Positions 1 through 9,078 of a stretch of 64,000 nucleotides of DNA are shown one piece after another (position 1 is the stretch's first letter; every line of letters begins with the position of its first letter). Made by a program: the position numbers and the translations under genes. The notes under the pieces were generated by a model, which was not told the origin of the DNA, ran no database searches, and saw nothing but the letters and a program-made list of their open reading frames with translations. Source of the DNA: an uncultured Allomuricauda sp. (GTDB taxonomy: Bacteria > Bacteroidota > Bacteroidia > Flavobacteriales > Flavobacteriaceae); assembly GCF_947501165.1 (NCBI RefSeq), contig NZ_CANMUU010000003.1, forward strand, positions 186,001-250,000, written 5' to 3'.

Positions 1-700
1 TGTAGGATTGCCTTCTGGAAACCTCTATCTCATCTCCATTTTGCATTTTCAGTTTTAACTTCCCATTGAACCAAGGCACAACACCATCAATGTAGTTAGT
101 ATTGATTATCTGCTGTCGGTTTACCCTAAAAAAGGAATCTTCGGGTAGTTTTTCCTCAATTTGGTTCAAAGATTTATAGAGCAGCGGTTTTTTATCTTGG
201 AAAAAGACACGGGTGTAGTTTCCTACAATTTCAAAATGTGAAATCTCACCTATTTTTATGAGCCAGCAGTCTTCCCCATCTTTTATAAAGATTTGACTAT
301 CTGCGGAAAGACGATTTCCTTTAACAGTTTTTGATTTTTTCTCGTTCAGCTTTGCCTGTGCCTTTTCCAGAGCTAGGGAAAAACGCTTTGCACTTACAGG
401 CTTTAACAAATAATCCAAGGCGTTGTATTCAAAGGATTTAATAGCGTACTCATCAAAAGCAGTTGTAAAAATGGTTATGGGAACATCGTCTAGCATTTCC
501 AAAAGCTCAAAACCATCCTTTTCTGGCATATTGATATCTAAAAACAAAATATCTGGATGTTCTTTTTGAATTAACTCATACCCTGAATCCACATTTCCTG
601 CCTCCCCTATTAATTCTACCTCGTCATGTTGCTTTAGCAACTCCTTAAGCTCTTGGCGGGCCAAACGTGAATCCTCAACAATCACAGCTTTCATTTTCAT
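1..700 (-). CDS. LytTR-family response regulator (3' end cut by window edge)
   Basis: DNA-binding response regulator, partner of the kinase encoded just upstream. The receiver domain fills the N-terminal half; its phospho-acceptor Asp is in ILFLDINMPEKDGFELL, followed by the conserved Thr (IFTTAFDEYA) and Lys (YLLKPV). The C-terminal half is a LytTR domain (ISHFEIVGNYTRVFF, then SFFRVNRQQIINTNYI), which binds direct-repeat promoters. Translation can be followed to VSRRQSY at base 2, so only about ten residues are missing. The ATG at 700 overlaps the kinase stop (ATGA), which implies coupled translation; a second in-frame ATG lies at 694. Target genes are unknown. Confidence 0.93.
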   Translation of the reverse strand, partial: MKMKAVIVEDSRLARQELKELLKQHDEVELIGEAGNVDSGYELIQKEHPDILFLDINMPEKDGFELLEMLDDVPITIFTTAFDEYAIKSFEYNALDYLLKPVSAKRFSLALEKAQAKLNEKKSKTVKGNRLSADSQIFIKDGEDCWLIKIGEISHFEIVGNYTRVFFQDKKPLLYKSLNQIEEKLPEDSFFRVNRQQIINTNYIDGVVPWFNGKLKLKMQNGDEIEVSRRQSY

Positions 701-1755
701 GCTAAGGGAATTTTAATAAGTGCTACAACCTCGTCCGCTATCTCGCTTAAATAAAAAGATGCTTTATCAGCATAAAGCAACTTCAAACGTTGTCTAATAT
801 TTTTCAATCCTAGCTGAGTTGTATTGTGTGCAATCTGTAGTTTCCCAGTATTCTTTACCTCTATCTTTAATAATTCGGCATCCTTCTTTATACTCAATAT
901 GATTTTTCCGCCGTGCTTTAAATTCGAAATACCGTGTTTCACAGCATTTTCCACCAAAAGTTGAATCACCATAGGCGGAATTTCAAGCCCAAGTGTACTC
1001 GAATCAATATCTTTTACAAATTCCAAACGGTCTTCAAATTGAATCTTGCTTAAATCAATATAATTATCCACCACTTCAAGTTCCTCTTCAACAGGTATTG
1101 AATTGATGTTGTTTTTGGTCATGGAGTACCGAAGAATTTCCGACAATTTGGTCAGCATTTCACGGGATTTATCAACATCCTCCAACATAAGTCCTCTAAT
1201 ATTATTGAGACTATTGAACATGAAATGGGGATTGATTTGCCCTTTAAGTGTGTTGAGCTGTGCTTGCTTGAGGTTAGTATTCAACTCCAGTCGTTCTATG
1301 CGGTCCCGATTCAGTTTGAGCAATAGTTTGATCACCAAATAGGTAACTAGCCATGCACCAACCATAAAAAGGGCGTTGATAATCTGAAGCCACACCGCAT
1401 TATAGGCCTTATACAACTGGATTTCCGCGTCCGTATGTTCTGGTCCAAACTTGCCATAAAGGTATCCAAAGGCATAATTTAGAAACCCAAAGAGGAAACA
1501 GGTAACTAGAAATGAGATAACTATTTTTAAAAAATCCTTTATATCAAAAGATTCAAAACTCACATTTCTCTTCAAATACCATCGAAGCAAAGAGGTTGTA
1601 GAAATACTCATGAGAATACCAAAGACAATGGAAGATACCATCAGAAAAGTGGTCTTTTCCTTTATTACGAAAAGCGAAAGACAATTAATAAACCCCCATC
1701 CAAAAAACTGGAGCACCCAAAAAATGGTGTTTTGATTCTTCTCGGTAATATTCAT
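697..1755 (-). CDS. Sensor histidine kinase, LytS/YehU type
   Basis: Membrane histidine kinase of the His_kinase (PF06580) class, 352 aa. Four hydrophobic segments occupy roughly residues 11-30, 37-56, 76-100 and 120-146. They are followed by a short coiled linker and the phospho-acceptor motif QINPHFMFNSLNNIRG (His177). The ATPase N-box is LLVENAVKHGI and a G-box is near GLKNIRQRL. There is no extracellular sensor domain, so the signal is probably sensed in or at the membrane. It sits between two small membrane proteins (upstream) and its LytTR regulator (downstream, 4-nt overlap), a likely four-gene operon. The stimulus is not evident. Confidence 0.95.
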   Translation of the reverse strand: MNITEKNQNTIFWVLQFFGWGFINCLSLFVIKEKTTFLMVSSIVFGILMSISTTSLLRWYLKRNVSFESFDIKDFLKIVISFLVTCFLFGFLNYAFGYLYGKFGPEHTDAEIQLYKAYNAVWLQIINALFMVGAWLVTYLVIKLLLKLNRDRIERLELNTNLKQAQLNTLKGQINPHFMFNSLNNIRGLMLEDVDKSREMLTKLSEILRYSMTKNNINSIPVEEELEVVDNYIDLSKIQFEDRLEFVKDIDSSTLGLEIPPMVIQLLVENAVKHGISNLKHGGKIILSIKKDAELLKIEVKNTGKLQIAHNTTQLGLKNIRQRLKLLYADKASFYLSEIADEVVALIKIPLA

Positions 1756-1798
1756 CCGTTGTTATTTCGCTATCAAATATATTGACTTTAGGAAGTTT

Positions 1799-2137
1799 TT
1801 AGTGGATAACGTGGTATAGAAGCTTCCCAACGCCAAAACCAATACCAAAACATATCACTACAGCTAAAAAGGTTATTAAAGCCACTTTAACCATTTGATT
1901 CCTATTTAAAAGTGCTTTACCATCGCCCGCCACCATGATTTTTGATTCGTTCTTGATTGTGGAAAGTGAGCAAGAGGCCAATATCTTCCTTCCAAAAGCC
2001 TGATAAAAAAACAATGCAGCGGTCAAAAATGAAAGCCCTGCTAAAACTCTATTTTCAGATTGGTCAATTTGAAGAAACCCGACTATGGTGAATGTAAAGG
2101 ATGCTAGGAGTGCCAGTACTTTTTCTTTCCGTTCCAT
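1799..2137 (-). CDS. Small membrane protein of unknown function
   Basis: Not recognised as a named family. The 112-aa product has three predicted membrane segments (about residues 8-24, 31-48 and 83-108), with a polar cytoplasm-sized stretch of about 30 residues between the second and third. It lies 3 nt downstream of another small membrane protein and 43 nt upstream of the LytS-type kinase, all on one strand. Co-transcription with the two-component system is likely, and it may be an accessory or modulator of the kinase; that role is inferred from position only. Confidence 0.7.
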   Translation of the reverse strand: MERKEKVLALLASFTFTIVGFLQIDQSENRVLAGLSFLTAALFFYQAFGRKILASCSLSTIKNESKIMVAGDGKALLNRNQMVKVALITFLAVVICFGIGFGVGKLLYHVIH

Positions 2138-2140
2138 AAT

Positions 2141-2347
2141 CTATTTTCTTTTGGATTCTGTATTCTTTCGCTTTGCCCTACAAGAACGTCTATCGTTTAC
2201 AAATGCAATCCAAATCATAGAAGTACCTGCATAAAAAATAGGGAAGAATTTATCAAATCCAGAATCAGTTGCTCTCAGGTAAAGGGCAATAGAAACTCCC
2301 GCTATACCCATTCCCAAAACTATCCATTGATCTTTTCTTAGTTTCAT
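2141..2347 (-). CDS. Very small membrane protein (68 aa)
   Basis: Not recognised. The 68-residue product has two hydrophobic segments (about residues 8-24 and 34-50) joined by a short loop, and a strongly basic C-terminal tail (NDRRSCRAKRKNTESKRK) that should stay in the cytoplasm. It is the first gene of the apparent operon leading to the LytS/LytTR pair and is separated from the next gene by 3 nt. No TAnnTTTG box was seen in the 250 bp upstream. Function unknown; the tight spacing is the main argument that it is real. Confidence 0.6.
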   Translation of the reverse strand: MKLRKDQWIVLGMGIAGVSIALYLRATDSGFDKFFPIFYAGTSMIWIAFVNDRRSCRAKRKNTESKRK

Positions 2348-2550
2348 AGTTATCAGGTTTAGAAGATTATTAGAAAAAGTGAGGTTAAAAGGGTAACTAT
2401 CAATTTTGCTAGAGCTATCATGTTTATACGCTTTACGTTGATTTATAATGCTAATGTATCACAGAAATGAGGTCAACAAAACCAATTTATGACCAGTGGT
2501 AAAAACAAATGCTTGAGCGGTAAACACTTTTCAGCCACATTTATACACAC

Positions 2551-2576
2551 AAAAAGGAGCCTTTGGGCTCCTTTTT
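2551..2576 (-). terminator. Intrinsic terminator after the S9 peptidase gene
   Basis: Perfect 11-bp stem (AAAAAGGAGCC / GGCTCCTTTTT) with a 4-nt loop, 25 nt beyond the stop codon of the S9 peptidase. The U-run is part of the stem. It also isolates the LytS operon from its upstream neighbour. Confidence 0.8.
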
Positions 2577-2600
2577 CGTTTTTTGATTGATCTGTATTTA

Positions 2601-4913
2601 TTAATCCTTCAAAGGTGTTGGAATTTCTTGTTTGCCTAAATGTTTAGCATAAAAGCCCATCATTGCCTTGTAGAGTTCTATTCGGTTCTCTTCCTTTCCA
2701 AACCCATGGCCTTCATCATACTTTACCATGTAAGGAACATCAAATCCTTTACCACGGAGGGCACTCACTATTTGGTCCGATTCATCGATGTTTACGCGAG
2801 GGTCATTAGCCCCTTGTACTACAAATAAGGGTTTTTTGATTTTATCAATTTGATAAACTGGGGATACTTCTTCCATGATTTTCTTTTCTTCTGGAACGTC
2901 TTCATCATACCAAATCTCTTTGATAATTTTTAGGTAAGGCTTCCAGTATGGTGGAATGGTCTCCATAAAAGTGAACAGATTGGAAACGCCCACATAATCC
3001 ACTCCGCATGCGTAGAGGTCCGGAGTTTTGGTAAGCCCTCTAAGTACAGCATAACCTCCATGACTACCTCCATATATAGCCACTTTGCCTGGGTCTATCC
3101 AGCCTTGGTCAATAACATATTCAACCCCATCCTCCACATCATCCATAGCTTTTCTTCCTATCTGCTTAAACCCAGACTCCAAGAACTCTTTACCATATCC
3201 TCCTGATATTCTAAAGTTTACCTGAAGTGTTGCATAGCCGCGACTTGCAAACAACTGGGATTCTGGGTTAAAACCCCATGAGTCCCGAATTCCTTGTGGA
3301 CCTCCATGAGGATTTACAATCAATGGCACTTTTTCTCCAGCCAAAGCGGCCTTGGGTAAGGTGATATACCCATGCAATGTAAGTCCATCCCTGCTCTTGA
3401 AGGTAATTGGCCGCATTTCGGACATATCCTCTTCCTTCAACTGGGGCATAAGATTGTATAGAAATGTAAACTCATCGGTGTTTTGGTTATATGAGTAGTA
3501 CTCCCCATAAAGTTTGTCGCTTTGTATAAAAATCAAGAATTGGTCTTCTTCATCTGTAAAGTCAGCAATACTGTATTGTTTGCCCGGGAAGCGACTAACA
3601 ATCTTTTTATGGAATTTGGTGTAGAAATCGCTCACAGGTACAATTTCAGTCTTCTCTCCTTCGTATTGAAAATAGTCCATCTCATACCCTCTTTTCCTAG
3701 AGATTCCCATATCCTGAACATCGTACTTGTCATTTGAAAATACCTTTTTCAGAATCTTATCTTCTTTTAAATCATACAGAACCACTTCGGCTTTGTCATT
3801 ATCCAGATTGGAAACCATATAGGCGTCATTTGGATTATCTGAAGCGTAATTAAAATCGAGGATAGTAAAGGAATCTTTCCAGTTCAAGCTTTTGACCACC
3901 TTATAACCACCAGTGCCATCTTCGTAATAGAGGTCTTGTTCCACGCCATCTCTAATCTTGGTATAAGCTTTTAGATTTCCATCCTTATCAAAATTATAGC
4001 CTATTATTGGATTGGCTGGGTCTTCATTGGAAAACAACTGTTTTAATTCCCCTGTATTGACATTTACCTTGTATGGCTCAAAAACCTGTGCATTGTTCTT
4101 GTTCATGGAGACAATGATGTGGTTCTTATCTTCTTTTAGAAGTTCGGTAAACTGCGCTTGCACTCCATCAAAAGGGGTAAGGTCTTTCAGGTTGCTCCCA
4201 TCCAAATCAACGGCATAGATATGGTAATTTTCATCCCCACCTTTGTCCATAGCATAAACAAGTCTGTCGTTGCTTATCCAACCATAGCCTCGCACCAGCT
4301 CTTCTTTTTCCTCAATCGCCATTTTTACATCTCCCGATGCTATTTCCTTGACCATAATATGCCGCTTGCCATTTTCATCCTTCTCACGGTACGACATATA
4401 TTTTCCATCTGGTGAAAATCTGAAAGTAGATGCCTTTGGGCGAGCAAAATAATCTTCAACCTTATAGCGATAATCACCTTGATCTAATGAAGCCAATTCC
4501 AACAATTCGGCATCTGAACTTACCAAGTCAGGATTACCTGGAATTGTTTTTTCCTTCTTTTCCAAGTTTAGTGGCAATTCCATACCTCCTTGAAAGAACG
4601 TACCTTCCATCGTATCGCCATTCGCCTTTCCAACATATTTGATTCCAGCCTGCTTGAAAACCACCGTTAGTTGACTATCTTCAAAAGTGGTCTCATCCAT
4701 TGGGATACCAGTTGCTCCTTGGGAAGGACTGTCCATAGTAGCAGATAACGTCCCATCTTCTTCCGAAATATTGAATACCAAAGGCATTTCTGTTCCCTGT
4801 ACTTCAATTGTACCATGCCAAGAACCTGCAATTTCTTGAGCTTGGGATACAATACCAAAAGCCAGGAAAAACAGGGTTCCAAAAATCTGTTTCGTTTTTT
4901 GTGTTTTTTTCAT
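2601..4913 (-). CDS. Secreted S9-family prolyl oligopeptidase-like serine peptidase
   Basis: Exported serine peptidase (770 aa) of the acylaminoacyl-peptidase/dipeptidyl-peptidase type. Residues 1-25 are a signal peptide ending SQAQ. Residues about 27-115 form a small beta-rich domain of the [11 protein letters not shown]...LVFNI type, common in Bacteroidota hydrolases but unusual in front of this family. A beta-propeller follows (about 140-510), then an alpha/beta-hydrolase domain. The triad is visible: Ser617 in GGSHGGY, Asp704 in GANDPRVN and His736 in EGHGFG. It probably degrades peptides in the periplasm. It is a single transcription unit: a -7 box at 5000-5007 and a terminator at 2551-2576. 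Confidence 0.93.
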   Translation of the reverse strand: MKKTQKTKQIFGTLFFLAFGIVSQAQEIAGSWHGTIEVQGTEMPLVFNISEEDGTLSATMDSPSQGATGIPMDETTFEDSQLTVVFKQAGIKYVGKANGDTMEGTFFQGGMELPLNLEKKEKTIPGNPDLVSSDAELLELASLDQGDYRYKVEDYFARPKASTFRFSPDGKYMSYREKDENGKRHIMVKEIASGDVKMAIEEKEELVRGYGWISNDRLVYAMDKGGDENYHIYAVDLDGSNLKDLTPFDGVQAQFTELLKEDKNHIIVSMNKNNAQVFEPYKVNVNTGELKQLFSNEDPANPIIGYNFDKDGNLKAYTKIRDGVEQDLYYEDGTGGYKVVKSLNWKDSFTILDFNYASDNPNDAYMVSNLDNDKAEVVLYDLKEDKILKKVFSNDKYDVQDMGISRKRGYEMDYFQYEGEKTEIVPVSDFYTKFHKKIVSRFPGKQYSIADFTDEEDQFLIFIQSDKLYGEYYSYNQNTDEFTFLYNLMPQLKEEDMSEMRPITFKSRDGLTLHGYITLPKAALAGEKVPLIVNPHGGPQGIRDSWGFNPESQLFASRGYATLQVNFRISGGYGKEFLESGFKQIGRKAMDDVEDGVEYVIDQGWIDPGKVAIYGGSHGGYAVLRGLTKTPDLYACGVDYVGVSNLFTFMETIPPYWKPYLKIIKEIWYDEDVPEEKKIMEEVSPVYQIDKIKKPLFVVQGANDPRVNIDESDQIVSALRGKGFDVPYMVKYDEGHGFGKEENRIELYKAMMGFYAKHLGKQEIPTPLKD

Positions 4914-4999
4914 TCGTAGTGATTTAATTTTTTTGTTAAGAAGTAGTATTACCTGAAATAAGACTCATCCCAGTTAGTGTTTGTTACAAACTTCGGGGA

Positions 5000-5007
5000 C
5001 AAAATTA
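5000..5007 (-). promoter_or_regulatory. -7 promoter box for the S9 peptidase
   Basis: TAATTTTG on the minus strand matches the Bacteroidota -7 consensus TAnnTTTG, about 86 nt upstream of the start codon. No clear -33 TTG was found at the expected spacing. Confidence 0.45.
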
Positions 5008-5074
5008 TAGGAAGAGACTTCTGGTAAGTAGTAAAATATGACAAACGGTAATTTCCCGAACTTTAGCGGAAACC

Positions 5075-5596
5075 CTATTTCTCTGGTGGGTATTTTGAGA
5101 ACACTTTTTTGACCACAGCTCGCAATTTGTCTTCCCTCACACTGGGAGAGCCATTGTCTCGATAGCCACTTTCGCTGAAGGCCTGCCAGAAAAGCGCATC
5201 ACGATCGGCATCCACAAAATCAAACTGAATCATTCTTTGCAAACCAGAATTCCCCACAGGTATTCCAAGTGAAACCCCACCCCCAACATTTCTACCGGTT
5301 CCACCAATGCCAACACCTACTGCATTGTTTAGGGCACTGCGGAATTCATTGCTTAAAATGTTAATAAAGAAATCGGGCTCTTCGGCCAATTGATAGCCTT
5401 TGGTTTTCAAGGTGGAATCCAAAACCCGGAGAAGTCTTCTTTCGTCAAGTTGACTAAGCCCCGTTTCCATATCGGAAAAGTAGTTGTAAGTAGAATATTT
5501 AGAGAAATCCACATCACGATCAAAGTCATAGTCTACCTTGACCGCGCTACAAGAGACAATCAACATCATAATGGTCAACCCAAGAAGAAATCTCAT
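5075..5596 (-). CDS. DUF4136-family lipoprotein
   Basis: Short lipoprotein (173 aa) with lipobox LIVSC (Cys16), so likely anchored in a cell-envelope membrane. The mature start VKVDYDFDRDVDFSKYSTYNYF is the signature of DUF4136 proteins, which begin with a 'D-x-D-F-x-x-Y-x-T-Y' pattern. A glycine-rich stretch lies near residues 90-115. Function of the family is unknown. It is 60 nt downstream of obg on the same strand; a weak TAACTTTA box (5615-5622, minus) may give it a separate promoter. Confidence 0.85.
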   Translation of the reverse strand: MRFLLGLTIMMLIVSCSAVKVDYDFDRDVDFSKYSTYNYFSDMETGLSQLDERRLLRVLDSTLKTKGYQLAEEPDFFINILSNEFRSALNNAVGVGIGGTGRNVGGGVSLGIPVGNSGLQRMIQFDFVDADRDALFWQAFSESGYRDNGSPSVREDKLRAVVKKVFSKYPPEK

Positions 5597-5656
5597 CCTT
5601 AAAAAATTTCTATTAAAGTTACTGAATCTGCCCGGTTCAGAACAGTCTGGATGTAT

Positions 5657-6658
5657 TTAATCGTTCAAAAGCGCCCACAGCTTATCCTTCAACTCTTGAA
5701 TTCCCATCTGGGCAACTGACGAAATAAATAGGTAGGGAATATCTTTGAAGTCTTTATCCAATTCCACTTTCATTTCGGCCATTAGTTCTTCATCCAACAT
5801 ATCGCATTTGGAAATGGCGACCAACCTTTCTTTGTCCAAAAGTTCTGGATTATATCGCCTTAACTCATCAAGAAGGATTTCGTATTCTTTGGAAATATCA
5901 TTGCTATCCGCGGGAATCAAAAAAAGTAAGGTAGCGTTTCGCTCAATATGTCGAAGAAAATAATGTCCCAAACCTTTCCCTTCAGCAGCTCCTTCAATAA
6001 TTCCCGGAATGTCGGCCATAACAAAGCTTGAGAAGTCTCGATGTTCCACAATGCCGAGATTGGGTTTTAGGGTGGTGAACTCATAATCAGCGATTTTGGG
6101 CTTCGCAGAAGTCATAACAGAGAGAAGCGTAGATTTTCCTGCGTTGGGAAAACCAACCAAGCCGACATCCGCCAAAACTTTCAATTCCAATGTAACCTGT
6201 GCTTCATCTCCAGGAATTCCAGGTTGGGCATACCTTGGGGTTTGATTGGTGGGACTTTTAAAGTGCCAATTACCTCGGCCTCCCTTTCCACCCTCTAAAA
6301 TAATTTTTTCCTCTTGGTCATCTGTAATTTCCAGTAACACTTTATTGGTCTCCGTGTCGCGTATCACCGTTCCCAAAGGAACTTCCAGATATACGTCTGT
6401 ACCATCGGCGCCAGTGCTGCGATTTTTGCTACCATGCTCTCCATGGCCTGCTTTAAAGTGTTTTTTGAATTTATAGTGAACTAAGGTCCAAAGGTTTTTG
6501 TTGCCTCGAACAATGACATGACCTCCACGACCACCATCCCCTCCATCTGGTCCGCCTTTGGCTACATACTTTTCACGGTGCAAATGCGCAGAACCCTTAC
6601 CTCCATTTCCAGAGGCAATATGCACTTTTACATAATCGACAAAATTACCTTCGGTCAT
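5657..6658 (-). CDS. obg: Obg GTPase (ribosome assembly)
   Basis: Essential Obg/CgtA GTPase, which works in 50S ribosomal subunit maturation and stress control. The N-terminal glycine-rich Obg fold (about residues 1-158, e.g. [20 protein letters not shown]) precedes the G domain: G1 GFPNAGKST, switch region [10 protein letters not shown]3 ADIPGII and the G4-like SKCD. At 333 aa it ends after the G domain, without the C-terminal OCT domain found in some Gram-positive homologues. It follows the HPRT-Adk gene by 33 nt, so the two are probably co-transcribed. Confidence 0.97.
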   Translation of the reverse strand: MTEGNFVDYVKVHIASGNGGKGSAHLHREKYVAKGGPDGGDGGRGGHVIVRGNKNLWTLVHYKFKKHFKAGHGEHGSKNRSTGADGTDVYLEVPLGTVIRDTETNKVLLEITDDQEEKIILEGGKGGRGNWHFKSPTNQTPRYAQPGIPGDEAQVTLELKVLADVGLVGFPNAGKSTLLSVMTSAKPKIADYEFTTLKPNLGIVEHRDFSSFVMADIPGIIEGAAEGKGLGHYFLRHIERNATLLFLIPADSNDISKEYEILLDELRRYNPELLDKERLVAISKCDMLDEELMAEMKVELDKDFKDIPYLFISSVAQMGIQELKDKLWALLND

Positions 6659-6691
6659 TGTGTATCAAAAAAGTATAAAAATGGCTAATTG

Positions 6692-7801
6692 CTATGCCAA
6701 AGAATCAATCACCTTACCCAAACGCTCAGTGATTTCAGAAATCTCCCCTATCCCGTTAACGGAATGAAACTTTCCTTGTTTTTCGTAGTAGGCACGCAAA
6801 GGAGCTGTTTTGGCGTTGTATTCGTCAAAACGATTTCGAATTTTGTCTTCATCTTGATCATCAGAACGTCCGCTATCCTTTCCACGTTCCAACAGTCGGG
6901 CCACCAAAATATCATCTTCCGCTTCAAGTGCAATAGTAGCGTTCACCTGCATATTTTTGGACTCCAAAAAATTATCCAGTGCTTCTGCCTGTGCTGCTGT
7001 TCGAGGGAATCCATCAAAAATGAATCCGGCAGCCTCTGTATTTTTCTCCACTTCGTCCTTCAGCATGTCAATGGTAACTTCATCAGGAACCAAATCTCCT
7101 CTATCGATATAGGATTTGGCCAATTTTCCCAATTCAGTTCCATTCTTCATATTATACCGAAAAACATCTCCGGTAGAAATATGTTTTAGATTATACTTTT
7201 CCTTTAAAAAACCGGCTTGGGTTCCCTTTCCAGCTCCTGGCTTTCCAAATAGCACTAGATTGATCATATGTGATTCATTAAGTTGATATATTTCCCTTAA
7301 ATTACGCCCCAATTCATTGTAATCCAATCCGTAACCCACTATAAAATTATCCGGGATTTCCAATCCTATGTAATCGATGGTGTATTCGCCATTATAAACA
7401 TCGGGCTTATGAAAAAGGGATGCAATTTTAAATTCTTTGACATTGGTATTTGAAAATAGGTGCACCAATTTTTTTAAGGTGCGCCCGGTGTCAATAACAT
7501 CTTCAAGGATAATGACACTTTTCCCTTCAACATCATCTGGTATGTCCAACAAACTTTCCACAATACCGGTTGATGTCAAACCTTGGTATGAGCTTAAACG
7601 GACAAAGGACACTTCACACGGATGTGGATAGGCCTTTAGAAAATCGGATACAAACATAAAAGCTCCATTGAGCACTCCCACAAAAACAGGCACTTCATCC
7701 TTATAGTCCTGCGCTATTTCATGAGCTATCTTGTCGATAGCTTCCAAAATCTGCGCTTCTCTTAAAAAGGGTTTGAAGTACTTGTCGTGAAGTTTAATCA
7801 A
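6692..7801 (-). CDS. HPRT-adenylate kinase fusion protein (TTG start)
   Basis: One uninterrupted 369-codon frame encoding two nucleotide enzymes. Residues 1-178 are hypoxanthine (guanine) phosphoribosyltransferase, with the PRPP motif VIILEDVIDTGRTL at 96-109. Residues 179-369 are a complete adenylate kinase: P-loop GKPGAGKGTQ from 186, GFPRT, and a short LID near RSDDQDEDKIRNRF. Met179 equals the usual Adk start, so the junction is a near scar-free join (LNESH-MINLVL). The start is TTG: no in-frame ATG, GTG or TTG lies between it and the upstream stop at 7841, and a -7 box lies 27-34 nt upstream. Obg follows. AMP made by salvage could be passed to Adk, which is inference. Confidence 0.93.
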   Translation of the reverse strand: MIKLHDKYFKPFLREAQILEAIDKIAHEIAQDYKDEVPVFVGVLNGAFMFVSDFLKAYPHPCEVSFVRLSSYQGLTSTGIVESLLDIPDDVEGKSVIILEDVIDTGRTLKKLVHLFSNTNVKEFKIASLFHKPDVYNGEYTIDYIGLEIPDNFIVGYGLDYNELGRNLREIYQLNESHMINLVLFGKPGAGKGTQAGFLKEKYNLKHISTGDVFRYNMKNGTELGKLAKSYIDRGDLVPDEVTIDMLKDEVEKNTEAAGFIFDGFPRTAAQAEALDNFLESKNMQVNATIALEAEDDILVARLLERGKDSGRSDDQDEDKIRNRFDEYNAKTAPLRAYYEKQGKFHSVNGIGEISEITERLGKVIDSLA

Positions 7802-7827
7802 AGCTATGGCCAGTTTTATCAGGTTGG

Positions 7828-7835
7828 CAAAGATA
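7828..7835 (-). promoter_or_regulatory. -7 box for hpt-adk-obg
   Basis: TATCTTTG on the minus strand, a full match to TAnnTTTG. The predicted transcript start near 7820 leaves a leader of about 20 nt before the TTG codon at 7801, which supports that start. A TTG occurs 23 nt upstream, at the long end of the usual -33 spacing. Confidence 0.6.
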
Positions 7836-7888
7836 ACATTTTATGAGGTCTTTCTTGCCAAGGCTTTTACCGCTTTCATGAATTGACG

Positions 7889-7896
7889 TATTTTTG
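7889..7896 (+). promoter_or_regulatory. -7 box for purK-purE
   Basis: TATTTTTG, a full match to TAnnTTTG, 22 nt before the purK ATG at 7919. It lies about 55 bp from the divergent hpt-adk box, so purine salvage and de novo synthesis share one promoter region. Confidence 0.6.
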
Positions 7897-7918
7897 CTTT
7901 CATTCGAATATTAGGTCA

Positions 7919-9073
7919 ATGCATTTTTTCTCTTCAGATTTTAAATTGGGTATTCTTGGTGGCGGACAATTAGGCAAAATGTTGTTGTATGAAACCAGAA
8001 AATGGGATATTCAAACCAAGGTAATGGACCCATCTCCCGAGGCCCCTTGTAAAATTGCCTGTAATGAATTTGTTCAAGGGGATTTATTGGATTTTGAAAC
8101 TGTTTGTACATTCGGTCATGATGTGGATGTTTTAACCATTGAAATTGAAAACGTAAATGTGGATGCCTTGGAAAAGTTGGAGGAAGAGGGTGTCATTGTC
8201 TATCCTTCTTCCCATACACTCCGTACCATACAAAACAAGGCAAACCAGAAGTTGTTTTATGTAGACCATAATATTCCCACTTCCCCATTTACCCGATTTG
8301 CGTATACCTCGGAAATTGAGGATAGCATCTCCAATGGTGGACTTCAGCTCCCTTTTGTATGGAAAAGTGCCCAATTTGGATATGATGGGCAAGGAGTTAA
8401 AATTGTTAGACGCATTGACGATTTACAGGAATTGCCCAATGTAGAGTGTATTGCCGAGCAGTTAGTTGATTTTAAAAATGAACTTGCCGTCATCGTAGCT
8501 CGAAATGCGGAAGGAAACATACAAACATATCCTGTGGTGGAAATGGAGTTTCATCCAGAGGCCAATCAGGTAGAATATGTAATTTGTCCTGCTCGAATTG
8601 ATGAAGCCGTTGCAAAAAAGGCTCGTGAAGTTGCTTTAAAGGTATCTGAACAAATGGAACATGTTGGACTACTGGCCGTGGAGATGTTCCAAACTCAAGA
8701 TGATGAAATTTTGGTGAATGAAGTGGCTCCAAGACCTCATAACAGTGGGCATTATAGCATTGAAGCCAGTTACACCAATCAATTTGAGCAACATATACGA
8801 GCTATTCTAGGGCTCCCCCTTGGAAAAACAGATAGCAAGGTAGCAGGAGTGATGGTAAATTTGGTGGGAGCTGAAGGGCATACCGGAGATGTGATATACC
8901 AGAACATGAACGATATTTTGAAAATGGATGGAGTTACGCCTCACATATATGGCAAAAAACAAACACGTCCGTTCCGTAAAATGGGCCATGTCACCATAGT
9001 GGACGAAGACATGTCCAAAGCAAGAGCAAAGGCACAAGAAGCAAAGGAAATAATCAAAGTGATAAGTCAATAA
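7919..9073 (+). CDS. purK: N5-carboxyaminoimidazole ribonucleotide synthase
   Basis: ATP-grasp enzyme that makes N5-CAIR from AIR, bicarbonate and ATP in de novo purine synthesis. The N-terminal nucleotide-fold motif is LGILGGGQLGKML; ATP-grasp elements include WKSAQFGYDGQGV, IAEQLVDFKNELAVIV and the metal-binding VNEVAPRPHNSGHYSIEA. I place the start at the ATG at 7919 (384 aa), because a TTG at 7883 lies at or above the -7 box and the extra residues are not family-like. PurE, the next enzyme of the pathway, starts 5 nt after the stop. Confidence 0.97.
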   Translation: MHFFSSDFKLGILGGGQLGKMLLYETRKWDIQTKVMDPSPEAPCKIACNEFVQGDLLDFETVCTFGHDVDVLTIEIENVNVDALEKLEEEGVIVYPSSHTLRTIQNKANQKLFYVDHNIPTSPFTRFAYTSEIEDSISNGGLQLPFVWKSAQFGYDGQGVKIVRRIDDLQELPNVECIAEQLVDFKNELAVIVARNAEGNIQTYPVVEMEFHPEANQVEYVICPARIDEAVAKKAREVALKVSEQMEHVGLLAVEMFQTQDDEILVNEVAPRPHNSGHYSIEASYTNQFEQHIRAILGLPLGKTDSKVAGVMVNLVGAEGHTGDVIYQNMNDILKMDGVTPHIYGKKQTRPFRKMGHVTIVDEDMSKARAKAQEAKEIIKVISQ

Positions 9074-9078
9074 TTTAT

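Noticed and set aside
6689-7189. 166-codon plus-strand frame opposite the Adk part of the fusion
   Set aside because: Antisense shadow of a conserved kinase, with a Cys/Phe/Ile-rich low-quality translation and no family features.
7883-7919. TTG at 7883 as the purK start
   Set aside because: It lies upstream of the -7 box at 7889-7896, so the transcript would not contain it.
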